From: Sphingomonas gei
GTDB lineage: Bacteria > Pseudomonadota > Alphaproteobacteria > Sphingomonadales > Sphingomonadaceae
Reading direction: 5' to 3'
Assembly: GCF_004792685.1 (NCBI RefSeq)
Contig: NZ_SRXT01000003.1
Coordinates: 496,001-560,000, forward strand
DNA: 64,000 nt
Shown piece after piece: positions 43,401-52,400 of this stretch (positions are counted from its first letter, which is position 1; the number at the start of each line of letters is the position of its first letter). A program made the position numbers and the translations under genes. The notes beneath the pieces were generated by a model that saw nothing but the letters and a program-made list of their open reading frames with translations, was not told the origin of the DNA and did not search any database.

Positions 43401-43973
43401 GCGTTGCAGGTGCCGCCACCGTTCAAGAGCACGACGGGCTCGGGCCAATCGGGGGTCGCGGGCGCGGCGGACCTCTATTATCCGCAATTCCAGCAGCCTT
43501 ATTATCGCGCGTTCGTGCCCGCCACGTTGCTGTCGCCGAGCAGCACCGCCAGCGCGAACCAGGCCAACCTCAACTTCGCGATCGTCGCGGCGGCGAGCTT
43601 CACGACCATCAACGCCGCGACGCCCAATCCCCAGCAATACGCCACCGCCTATTTCCGCGGACGCAGCACGCTGGAGGCGATGATCCGCGTCCGGCTCGAC
43701 GGTACCGAACGGCTGGTGCCGGTGGGGACCAGCCTCGGCAATCTGCTTGAGCAACTCCAGCAGCGAGCGCCGACGGCGGGCCGCAGCGGCGTGCGGCTGC
43801 TGCGCGCGAGCGGCCCCGGACAAACCGGGACCATAAGTGCGACCAGCCTCGCCGCGCAGCTCGAAGTGATGCTCGATTGGCAGGGCGGCGTGGTCTACGC
43901 GCAGGGCAGCGGCCTCAACGGCTATTCGCTGCCGCTGCTTGCGGGCGACCAGATCTTCTCCGGGGGATATTGA
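40425..43973 (+). CDS. Large protein with Fn3-like repeats and a beta-grasp (SLBB-like) C-terminus; unknown function
   Basis: An 1182-residue protein that starts MTSPADIISSIYYVTPYATL, with no signal peptide, rich in Ala, Ser, Thr and Val and poor in Cys. From about residue 390 to 800 at least four segments follow an Fn3-like rhythm (for example LATLNWSSVGAGFGYALQF and TALRASWNAHGGADAHLVSI). A middle region (SIYDNA onward, to WLNGYAGATVFDFDMGSY) is unlike anything I recognise. The last 100 residues (RVRLDGTERLVPVGTSLGNL, then VRLLRASG and SLPLLAGDQIFSGG) resemble a soluble-ligand-binding beta-grasp pattern. The ATG is preceded by AGGGGAGA. The next gene starts within five bases of the stop. 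Function unknown; a scaffold or binding role is a guess. Confidence 0.78.
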   Translation: MTSPADIISSIYYVTPYATLPPGRGTAGLTVNVKQASVPTTPPNLVLVIRLRLADNPSVIGVSATSGAGTSPIYALYQPSFPLSATTGYLVDLIWVPQGTSPDGIDWSEAVATAPVIAASVTVASASFDGQNVTALLDYGPSSFQVGAQLLVYGYSGGVWALAGSANVEGSFATVSVAGYPAPYRIYATALMPAVNPGGAGSFAAPFSQGPFSPPQTVPQAAASTTQADFDGNAVALVWALDGVQGAPLPQSSLVSLQVNGGEIAVSAGGPTSAGFGSSIAAASGVTARVQTTARAIGAAPLSIPLITAVPTVGNVAINGAAVEAMVTTTSASSEGWLLRGDSVVAGPVDAASGKLSFTYAATGAVGLTVVARGKSSDGKTTGPRSQPATLLATAPAPIAVTVRTDPSNSANWQVAAQWAALPDSPASVAGYTVAVMQSGSTTPLASQTTSGTTAVLSFAKSAITQGQTQGLSLQATGVSGGASPPAAQALAFVTPALTAVTTTGDQLAVAWTAPAGLPAGTTPSYAIRVLNGAGAGANQVLLLGAPTDAAAGAVPLADLAVPADGSAVVMVDLLLGPVRIVADRSMAANQQATAILAAPRVAAASTHPVTGLATLNWSSVGAGFGYALQFSDGTSQTSGTTQYTLTSPASVDAGLAYRIAATRTDNGVAVAGPYSAFASVPTGADTLVAARYDGTALRASWNAHGGADAHLVSIYDNAAPATAAATVTVNGSSGTLAFAADASKIYSVYVQPVTAAGTGLAANPLPLFAAAYFLSDQPATSAMPYAYPASAQANLGSDAANPPAQAIVQYLPQLGLTATALGSDPIVSGPFTVEPSGDASLPYKLTIAADASVWIFDTTAVRKALQTAYVSLLTSLEAPGESLAGASPYGIYLVQAAIARMMPQTFDEQLYYNFGLSLSTSAGSAYVDLRPGMVLRVVLSDYVSINEQSLPTWLNGYAGATVFDFDMGSYHTNGAWRVGFDGFLSQLAAHNALQVPPPFKSTTGSGQSGVAGAADLYYPQFQQPYYRAFVPATLLSPSSTASANQANLNFAIVAAASFTTINAATPNPQQYATAYFRGRSTLEAMIRVRLDGTERLVPVGTSLGNLLEQLQQRAPTAGRSGVRLLRASGPGQTGTISATSLAAQLEVMLDWQGGVVYAQGSGLNGYSLPLLAGDQIFSGGY

Positions 43974-43977
43974 TTCC

Positions 43978-46900
43978 TTGCCGGCGGTGCCGGTCTTCGA
44001 ACAGCAGGCCGCCAGCCGCCTGTTCGCGCTGTCCACCAGCGCACAGGCCGGGGTGGCGGGATTCTGGGCCGGCTATTGCGCGGCGCCCGGATCGGCTTTG
44101 TCGGGCACGCTCTCGACCAGCCAGGTGTGGCAGGATCCGGGCGGGACCTATCTGTTCCTGGGAGCGACGCCCGGCGATTGGGCCACGTTCCTGAGCGGCT
44201 TCGACGCGCTGCGCCCCAATCTCGGGCCGCCCGAGCAACTCCGGATGCTCTGGATCGAAAATCCCGACGCGCCGATGGTCCAGTGGCGGCTGACGGCGCT
44301 GCAGGCACGGGCGCAGGGATCGGGCAATGCGATCGCCTGGCAAACCGTGCGCGCCACGGGCTTTCGCCTCGGGCATTACGGGCTCGAAGTCGCCGGGCGC
44401 GGTGCGCTGACCCAGATTGCCGACGATGCGGGCGGCGGGATCGGCTTTGCGGGGGGCGGCGCATTCCTCGGGCCCGATGGCGCGGCCGACTTCGCAGCCG
44501 ATACGCTCGCGATTCCGTTTGACGGCGCGGCAGTGGCCAGCCTCACGGCGCGCTTCACCGTCCCCGCCGTGCCCGTGGGGCAGGACGAGGGATCGATCTG
44601 GCACAGCTTCGCGATCGGGCTGCTTTACGCCGCGCCGCCCCTCGCGACGGACACCGACGCAACACCGCAGCAGATCGCCGGGCAGGGCGCGACGCGGCTG
44701 CTGTTCCAGCAGGTGTTCGACGGCCAGCCTGCCGCGATCGCTGCCGCATTGGCCTTCGATCCGCTCAATCTGCTGGTGGGCGCGCGCAGCCATGTGTCGC
44801 TTGCGCCGGCAATCGCGGCGGGTGCGCCGGCACTCGCTTCGTTCCTGCGCACCACGATGGGCTATCCGATGACGCTCACCCCGCTCGCCGCCGCCGGAAG
44901 CCTGCCCGATGCGCGCTTCGTGTTCGGCGCCGCGCCGGTGCAGGGCAGCAACCGCGATGACGGGATGGTCTTTCATCTGAGCCCCGACGGCGCGTTCCAG
45001 ATCACCGTCACGCCGCTCAAGGGCAAGAGCGCGAGCAGCTATCAATTGCTGCCGGGCCAGTCGGGGCTCGAATATATCGAGATTTCGCCCGACAGCCATC
45101 AGATCGCCTTTGCCGGCAACTGCCCCGCTTTCGCCATCCCCGCCGACGACGGCAAGCCCGACGCGCCGACCGTGGCCGAGGCGCTGAACGATACCGCGAC
45201 GACGTCGCATGCGGCGATCCTGCCGCTCGGCAGCGCGAGCGACGCGGTGTATTTCGCGCAGCCGCGCCAGGCGCCGATCTTCTCGGGCAACACCCAGATT
45301 GCGCCCGATTTCCTCGACTTCAACCCGATGCCTGCGGCGACGCTGAGCGCTTCCGGCGCGCCACCGGTCTTCCCGTTCGGAGTCTATGCGGGGCTGCGCA
45401 GCGTGGACATCGTGCTGGCGGACACGCTGGAGAATGCCAGCCTCGGCCCGTATCGGCATTTCCAGATCGACACCCATTATGGCGCGCGCGCCAAAGCGCG
45501 GAGCGCGTGCGCAGCAGGGGAGGCTGTCGCGTCGCTCGGCCCGGTTCGCCGGGTTCGCGCCGAGACCGACCCGCTCGGCGTGACGCCGCAGGGCCTGGTC
45601 GTCGAGTTGACTCCCGATTATCGCGACTATGACGGCGTCTATATCGCCAACATGCCGGGGACCGACTATCCCAAGGTCGATTTCACCGTGGTCACCGGCG
45701 GTTTCAAGTCGGCGTTGCAGAGCAACCAATTGTTCTTCGTCGCGGCGAACGTCGACGTGCTGATGCAATCTACGTCGGTCCGCTACGCGCTGGCGGAGAC
45801 TGCCGAGAACACCGCTCTGCTCCTTGCCAGGGGCGTGCCGCAGGCGATCGTTACTGCAGTCTATGCGGCGCTCAGCGGGCAGACCCAGCCATTCGACACC
45901 GAGGCGGCGTTCGTCGCCTGTATCGGCACCGCCGCAACGCCGACCTATCTGCCGGTCTATCTGGCGATGGCCGGGCTGCTGCAGGTGCAGATGGACGGCT
46001 GGACCTTTCAGCTGTCGCCGCGCGCATGGCGTCCGTGGCGCAACCCGAACGGCGGCGACGTGGCGGATCCCGCGGTCAACAGCCCGACGGTGATGATCGC
46101 GAAGTTCTGCAACCGCACGCTGGCCGATCTGGTTGCCGACAGCAGTTCCTGGCTCTGGCCCGAAGTCGCGGTGCCGCCGATCGAGGGCGGAACGATCGGC
46201 AAGACGCAGCGGCTGATCCTCGACATCTTCAAGGCCGCGGCCGGTGCAGAAGCCGGATCGCCTTACCGGCGCTTCCTCGCCGAGGTGGTCGACAATCCGG
46301 CATGGAACGGCTTCCTGTTCCTCAATGCGCCGGTCGACATCGCCGAGATGCCCGCCGACTTGCTGTTCCTCACCGCGGGGATCGATACCGACCTTTTCTA
46401 TGCGCATCATCTGGGGCTGTCGCAGACACCGTTCGTAGTGACGGGCACGACGCCGACGCTCGAGAACACCGCCGCGTTCGGGCTGATCGACTATAGCGAC
46501 CCGGTCGATCTCTACAGCGAGACGACGGTCGCGTTCGATTTCAAGACGCTTCAGCTGCGCGCAGGCTTCTCCAATTCGTCGTTGAGCGCTTTCTCGGCGA
46601 AGGCCGAACTGCTGGTGAACCGATTGTTCTCGGACGCGCTGACCAAGGCGCAGACCGAGCATGGCAACAATCTGGTGCTCGACGGCGGCTATCAGCGCGT
46701 CGGCGGGGTGGCGGTGTACAGCTTCGTGCTGGAGGGCCGCAACAGCTATGCGCCCCGGGCCTCGGTGCTGTCGCGGATCGACATTTCCACAGTCGCCCTG
46801 CAGACGCGCGGCGCGGGCGGCGCGCCGGGACAGATCGTCACCGACTTCACCCTGTCGGGAACGCTGCAGTTCGGCGCGCCGCAGGTGTTCGACCTGTTTT

Positions 46901-47796
46901 CGTTCGGCCCCGAGCCCGTCGATGAAGATGCGCCCGCCGATACCAGCGTCGGGCTGCGGTTCAGCAAGCTCACCGTATCGATGCAGTTCACGCTCGACGG
47001 CGGCGCGGATTCGAAGCAGTTTACCGTCGATGAAGGCAATCTGTCCTTCGATCTCGCGAACAGCGCGACGCGCGGACAGTCGCTGGTCAACCATTTCCCG
47101 CTTGCGCTGAACGGGCTGCTTGCGGTGCTGCCGACGGCGGACGAAGGCGCACCCGCCGGCGCGACCGGGGCGCGGCCCGAGGATCTGGGTTTCACCTCGG
47201 TATCCGCGCCGATCGAGCAGACGCCGCTCGTCGCGCCCTGGTACGGGCTGCGCTTCACGCTCGATTTGGGCACGCTCGGCGCATTGCTGGGCAGCGTCGG
47301 GATCGGTGTCGAAGTGCTCGCCGCATGGCAGGCCGGCGAATCCGGCCGCGAAGGCGTGCCGCCGCAATATCTCGGTCTGCGCATCGACACCGGTCCCGCC
47401 GAGGGCGTGCAATGGCCGCTGCAAGGGGTGCTGCGGCTCGGCTTCCGCAACTTCCAGTTCCTGACGTATATCGGGGACGACGATGCCTTGGTCTATCTGC
47501 TGCGGCTGCACCAGTTCACGCTTTCGGTGCTCGGGCTGCTCAATTTCCCCCCGGGCAACAACGACATCGTCCTGTTCGGCAATCCCGATCAGCACGGCAG
47601 CAGCAAATTGGGCTGGTACGCCGCTTATGCCGCCGACCTGAAGCAAGAAGAGAAGGCGCAGGCGCGCCCGGGTCGTGCCCGGCTCGCGGCGAGCGCACCG
47701 GCTGACGAGGTGGCGCAGCCGCATCGCCGGCGCGAGACGCTGCGGCAGATCCGCGCCGCGCGATCGGGTCGCAGGGACGGGGAGGCGCCGCGATGA
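43978..47796 (+). CDS. Large beta-rich protein of unknown function in the giant-protein cluster
   Basis: About 1272 residues with no signal peptide and no domain I can name. The first half alternates short hydrophobic strands with Gly/Ala-rich turns (SGTLSTSQVWQDPGGTYLFL; IGFAGGGAFLGPDGAADF). The second half has long amphipathic strands (LRFSKLTVSMQFTLDGGADS; WYGLRFTLDLGTLGALLGSV) similar in style to the 4005-residue protein downstream. The last 60 residues are strongly basic (RRRETLRQIRAARSGRR). No ATG exists near the junction; TTG 43978, with GGGGGA ten bases upstream, is the likeliest start, TTG 43939 and GTG 43987 being alternatives. The stop overlaps the MBL gene as ATGA, so the two are translationally coupled. 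Confidence 0.72.
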   Translation: MPAVPVFEQQAASRLFALSTSAQAGVAGFWAGYCAAPGSALSGTLSTSQVWQDPGGTYLFLGATPGDWATFLSGFDALRPNLGPPEQLRMLWIENPDAPMVQWRLTALQARAQGSGNAIAWQTVRATGFRLGHYGLEVAGRGALTQIADDAGGGIGFAGGGAFLGPDGAADFAADTLAIPFDGAAVASLTARFTVPAVPVGQDEGSIWHSFAIGLLYAAPPLATDTDATPQQIAGQGATRLLFQQVFDGQPAAIAAALAFDPLNLLVGARSHVSLAPAIAAGAPALASFLRTTMGYPMTLTPLAAAGSLPDARFVFGAAPVQGSNRDDGMVFHLSPDGAFQITVTPLKGKSASSYQLLPGQSGLEYIEISPDSHQIAFAGNCPAFAIPADDGKPDAPTVAEALNDTATTSHAAILPLGSASDAVYFAQPRQAPIFSGNTQIAPDFLDFNPMPAATLSASGAPPVFPFGVYAGLRSVDIVLADTLENASLGPYRHFQIDTHYGARAKARSACAAGEAVASLGPVRRVRAETDPLGVTPQGLVVELTPDYRDYDGVYIANMPGTDYPKVDFTVVTGGFKSALQSNQLFFVAANVDVLMQSTSVRYALAETAENTALLLARGVPQAIVTAVYAALSGQTQPFDTEAAFVACIGTAATPTYLPVYLAMAGLLQVQMDGWTFQLSPRAWRPWRNPNGGDVADPAVNSPTVMIAKFCNRTLADLVADSSSWLWPEVAVPPIEGGTIGKTQRLILDIFKAAAGAEAGSPYRRFLAEVVDNPAWNGFLFLNAPVDIAEMPADLLFLTAGIDTDLFYAHHLGLSQTPFVVTGTTPTLENTAAFGLIDYSDPVDLYSETTVAFDFKTLQLRAGFSNSSLSAFSAKAELLVNRLFSDALTKAQTEHGNNLVLDGGYQRVGGVAVYSFVLEGRNSYAPRASVLSRIDISTVALQTRGAGGAPGQIVTDFTLSGTLQFGAPQVFDLFSFGPEPVDEDAPADTSVGLRFSKLTVSMQFTLDGGADSKQFTVDEGNLSFDLANSATRGQSLVNHFPLALNGLLAVLPTADEGAPAGATGARPEDLGFTSVSAPIEQTPLVAPWYGLRFTLDLGTLGALLGSVGIGVEVLAAWQAGESGREGVPPQYLGLRIDTGPAEGVQWPLQGVLRLGFRNFQFLTYIGDDDALVYLLRLHQFTLSVLGLLNFPPGNNDIVLFGNPDQHGSSKLGWYAAYAADLKQEEKAQARPGRARLAASAPADEVAQPHRRRETLRQIRAARSGRRDGEAPR

Positions 47797-49352
47797 CCAA
47801 GGCGACCAAGATCGTCGTGACGTTGCTCGACGTGGGGCAGGGATCGAGCACCTTCGTCGAGATCTATACCGGCACGGCAATCACCGCGACGGCGCTGCTC
47901 GATCTCGGCTCGGAACGCGCCAAGACCGAGGCGGGCGGGCCCTCGGTCGAATATATTACCAAGCAGCTCACTTCGATGGCCAAGCCGCGAATCGACTTCT
48001 TCTCGCTCTCGCACAGCGACAGCGACCATATCAATCTCGTCCAGGACCTGCTGGCCAATTTCGACAAGCCGGGGACCAAGAAGCCGACCAAGCCGATCCT
48101 CGAGGTGGGCCATGTGATCTATGGCGGTCCGCGCGTGCTCTACGCCAAGCACAGCAGCAACAACGTCATCAGCGATCTGGAAAAATATCAGCCTACCGGC
48201 ACGACCAAGCCGGAGCCGCTGCCAGCGAACAATTGCTCCTACAGCAAGACCAGTGCCGTATTTGCCTCCAATGAGGTTAGTTTCTATCTGCTCGTCGGAA
48301 ATCACGTGGCCAGCGAGCCGCGAACTTTCAGAAAAAAGATTGCTGACAAGAAGTGGCGAACGGACAGCTATTCACTCAATACTTACTCGATGATATTCGT
48401 CGTGGATTTCGTCGGATGGCAGTTCGTCGTCACGGGCGACGCGACTGGCGCCACCATTGCGCAGGCGAATTACTTCATCGATCTGTATACCGCCAAGTTT
48501 CCGTACGTCGCGGTCCTGACTATGCCGCATCATTCCAGCGAAACGACGACGTTCAGCCTGACCGCCAGCAAAAAGCGTCTCAAGCCCGGCGAACGCGTGC
48601 CGGATGCCGCCAAGAAAGTGATTGAGGCGTTCGCGACGAGCATCGCGCCGAAAACGATCCATGCCAGTGCCGAGGACGTCGGCAGTTTTCGCCACCCCAG
48701 TGCCTATACGATGAGCTATTTCTGGAGCTATGTCGAGAAAACCTCTTGGTACGATGATCCCGTCCTTGTTGACCACCAGCACCTGTACAATGCGTATTTT
48801 GCTGAGGAAGACGATTACCAGATCGCGCTCGAAGTAGAGGATCCGACGACCAAGAAGAAGATGAAGAAGAAAGAGCAGCTTCCGCCGTTCGATGACTGGT
48901 GGACTTTCGCGACGCAGCATTCAATCTTCACCAATCGCTATTATGTTCGCGAAGCGGCTTATGACCCAGCCAAGGACGAGACAGCGAGCTTCCCGCCCGA
49001 TCCCGGCAAGGTGACTGCCATTCCGGCATCGGGCGCGACGACCAGTCCGCCCTTTGCCGTCGCCTGGGCCTATAGCCTCGACGGAACGACCGAAGAGGTC
49101 ACGATCGAGCGGCTCGAGAATCGCAAGGTCGGCACGGCGTTCGTCCATACGCCGGTCATGGTGCTGTCGAAGACCGCACCGGCCAGGAGACCGCCCGCCA
49201 CCGATTCTGCCCCGGCCGAGACGGCGTCCGCCGTGCCGCCGCATCGGACCCTCGCGCTCCGACCGCCGACGCATCTTGATGTGCCTCTTCCCGGGAGCAG
49301 GGGTTGCGCCGCCGCGCGTCCGCTGCCCCGCCTGAGGCCGCTCGATGTCTGA
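47793..49352 (+). CDS. Metallo-beta-lactamase-fold hydrolase, ComEC-like
   Basis: A 519-residue protein beginning with the ComEC/Rec2-like MBL core: LLDVGQGSSTFVEI, the metal motif SHSDSDHINLV (HxDxDH), the metal-binding Asp in FVVTGDATGA and the later MPHHSSE. The core is interrupted by a 110-residue insertion and followed by a Lys-rich stretch (TTKKKMKKKEQLP) and a proline/arginine-rich tail. No membrane helices are present, unlike ComEC itself. Stand-alone proteins of this type include nucleases and phosphodiesterases; the substrate here is unknown. The part from 48241 to 48420 has 87 G/C in 180 bases, well below its neighbours. ATG overlaps the stop of the 1272-residue gene (ATGA), and the 4005-residue gene starts 48 bases after its stop. 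Confidence 0.83.
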   Translation: MTKATKIVVTLLDVGQGSSTFVEIYTGTAITATALLDLGSERAKTEAGGPSVEYITKQLTSMAKPRIDFFSLSHSDSDHINLVQDLLANFDKPGTKKPTKPILEVGHVIYGGPRVLYAKHSSNNVISDLEKYQPTGTTKPEPLPANNCSYSKTSAVFASNEVSFYLLVGNHVASEPRTFRKKIADKKWRTDSYSLNTYSMIFVVDFVGWQFVVTGDATGATIAQANYFIDLYTAKFPYVAVLTMPHHSSETTTFSLTASKKRLKPGERVPDAAKKVIEAFATSIAPKTIHASAEDVGSFRHPSAYTMSYFWSYVEKTSWYDDPVLVDHQHLYNAYFAEEDDYQIALEVEDPTTKKKMKKKEQLPPFDDWWTFATQHSIFTNRYYVREAAYDPAKDETASFPPDPGKVTAIPASGATTSPPFAVAWAYSLDGTTEEVTIERLENRKVGTAFVHTPVMVLSKTAPARRPPATDSAPAETASAVPPHRTLALRPPTHLDVPLPGSRGCAAARPLPRLRPLDV

Positions 49353-49400
49353 GGCCATGCCTGCGCCGCGATCGGCAGATTGCCGTCGATGGGTGAGCCG

Positions 49401-52400
49401 ATGACGCTCGACCAGATCTTCCAGGCATTGCGCGACGACATCGCGGGCGGCTCGATCGACCTGGTGACCGCGGCCACCGGCGATCTCGCGAGCATGGCAA
49501 CCGCGCTCGACCTGCTCCAGCTCAAGACGCATTTCCTGGTCGCCAACGCAGTGCTGACCCAGCCGGTCAACCAGGTGCTGCTGCGCGGCACTGCGCGATA
49601 CGGGCTACCCGGCGCAGAAGCGGCGGGAAACCATGTCGTCGACGTCGGAGTGGCACTCGCCGCGACGGTGGAAGGCGGCAATGCGGTATTTACGCTCACC
49701 TTGTTCCTGCCGCCGCAGGCCTGGACCTTCTCCGACACCTTCGCCGGCCTGCCGGACTCCCAGCAGATCGCGCAGGACGGCCAGACGGTGGAGCTGGCGC
49801 CGTCGTTCCTGATCGGGTTGCCGCTGCGCGACGCGGCGCTGGCGGCGCGTTCGGCGCCGGGCGCAACGGCGACGCTGGAGGGTAGCCTGCCCCAGGCAGG
49901 CGTCTTCTCCCAGGCTGCTTATGCCGGGCTGTTCCCAGGCCGCTGGCCGCTGGCGGCGCGGGGAGCCGTGGTGCTGCCCGCGACCTATGATGCGTCACCC
50001 GATCTCGACCTGATGGCAATCGTGAATGGCAGCACGCTGCCGTTCGGCGACGCGACTCTGTTCGAGCTCGGTTTCGAGCTTTCCGTCCAGACCGGCTTCG
50101 ATCTCGACGATTACGGCTATAGCGCAGTGTCGAACCTCAACCTGACGGGCAAGGTGCAGTTCGATCCGGAGCACAGCCTGCGCCTGGTGCTGGCGATCCT
50201 GACGGTGCAGACCACGTGGCGGCTGCTGGTCGAGGCCGACCCCGACACGATCCGCATCGGCGATCAGATCGAAAACGTCGCGGCGCTGCTCGGACTTTCG
50301 GTGGCGGAGCTGATCTCGCCCGAGACGCTCGACACCTTCAACGCCTTCTATCTCGCGTCGATCGAAATCTGGCTGCCGGCCTATCAGGGCAGCCTGCTCG
50401 ACAGCCTCGGCGCCGCGGCGTTCGACGTTTCGAATATCGGGGTCACGCTGAAGTCCGATCGCGTGTGGAACCCGCCGATCCCCTTCGTCCGGGTGATCGA
50501 CACCGGGATGCGCTGGGACATCGGTTGGGCGCCCGGGCCCAACAACCAGCCCGAAATGTTCAGCTTCGGCTCGGTGTTCGGCGGCATCAACATCGGCGTG
50601 TCCGACGCGGAGGTCGCCGTCAGGCCTTCCGCCCGTGAATTGCCGTTGCTCTCGGCACCGCACCCCTTGATGAGCGATGTCCGCATGCCCGTGACATCCG
50701 CGCTGGCTGCGGGCGATGGCGAAGGGGACGACCCGCCGATCCTGGCCGACAGCTTCACGGTCGATCTGGTGGGCTTCATTCCCTCCTTCGTGATCGAGGG
50801 GCGGTTGCGCAGCAATCAGGAAATCCCGATCGGCTATGCGTTCAACCAGTTCTTCGGCAACCCCGGTCCGCCGACCAAGGACCAGATGCGGATCACTGCC
50901 TTCGCGTTCATGGCCGATCCCTATCGCCTGACCTTCCGGGCCGAGGCGGTGGTCACGATGAACTGGTCGATCCCGTTCACCAATTCGGTGAGCCTCGACC
51001 TCATCGAACTGCGCTTCAACATCGACGTGCGGCAGTCCGCCGTCGGCGGCTCGATCGCGGGGACGCTCCAGCTGACCGGCGGCGGCAGCGGCGACGCGCA
51101 GCCCCAGTTCACGGTCAGCGCCACCTATGTGCCGTCGACCCGCGCGAGCGAATGGAAGTTCCGCGGCTTCCTCAACCAGAATGCCCCGCTCGAGCTGGTG
51201 ACGCTGGTCGCCAATCTGCTGACCGACGACCCGCCCGATAATCTGCCGGCGCTCAATGTCGAGCGGATGTCGATCGAATTCGCCTCGTCGAGCCAGGCCT
51301 ATAAGGTCGAAGGCTCGATCCTGGCGCGCTGGCAGTTTTCACCCTTCGGCACGCCGCTGACGATCTCGGCGCGCGCCGAAGCCGCGATCTCGCGCCCGAA
51401 CAGCAGCACCGCCCCTTCAGGCTATGTCGCGGGCAGCTTCCAGATCAACCGCATCGGCCTCTACGCCTCGCGCGACATCGGAGTGGAGTTTCCAACCTAC
51501 ACGTTCCGCGTCCTGTTCGGCGACAATTACCTTACCGCGCAGACCGCGTGGATCGGCGAGGGCGACGCGCGCCACCAGATCGTCACGCTGCAATTGAGCT
51601 CGATCACGCTGGGCGAAATTCTCGAATATCTGGTCAATCTCGCCGCACCGACCCTGGGCTACAAACTCACTCCGCCCTGGGACCTGCTCAACCAGATCGA
51701 CTTGTCGCGCTTCGCACTGACGATCGATCCGACCGAGCAGACGATCGCGTTGACCTATGCCGTCACCGTCGACCTGACGATCTTCCGCGTCGACAAGATC
51801 GGCGTGAAATACAGCCGCAAGCAGGGCGAGGGCAGCGTCAATCTGATCCTCGAGGGTGCGGCGCTCGGGCAGGAATATACCGGCGACGACGCACTCGACT
51901 GGGACGTCATCAACGACAATCCGCCCGATCTGGTGCCGGCCAGCACCGCGGTGATCGACCTGCGCTATCTGGCGTTCGGCCAGCATGTGAAGATCAACGA
52001 TATCGACAATCTGAACACGGTCCGCGCGGTGCTGCTCCAGATGGAGCGCGCGATGCAGCCGGTCGCGACCGATCAGTCGCCGATCGGCCAGCCCGGCGCG
52101 AACGGAGTGTCGTTCGATGCGGGCAGCCAGTGGCTGATCGGGCTCGACATCGGCATTGCCGGGATGCTCGACCTCGGGCTGATCTTCAACGATCCGCGGC
52201 TCTACGGCCTGTCGATCTCGATGGGCGGCCCCGATGCGGGTTCGCTTGCCGGGCTCTATTTCGAGATTCTCTACAAGAAGATCACCGATTCGCTCGGCAT
52301 GTTCCGCGTCGAGCTCCAGCTGCCCGAGGCGTTCCGCCATCTCGAGTTCGGCGAAGTGTCGATCACCCTCGGCGTGGTGGTGGTCGAGGTCTATACCAAC

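Noticed and set aside
43915..47880. A 1321-codon minus-strand open frame opposite the 1272-residue gene
   Set aside because: Arg-rich translation without recognisable folds, no ribosome-binding site, and fully covered by the plus-strand gene that is coupled to its neighbours.
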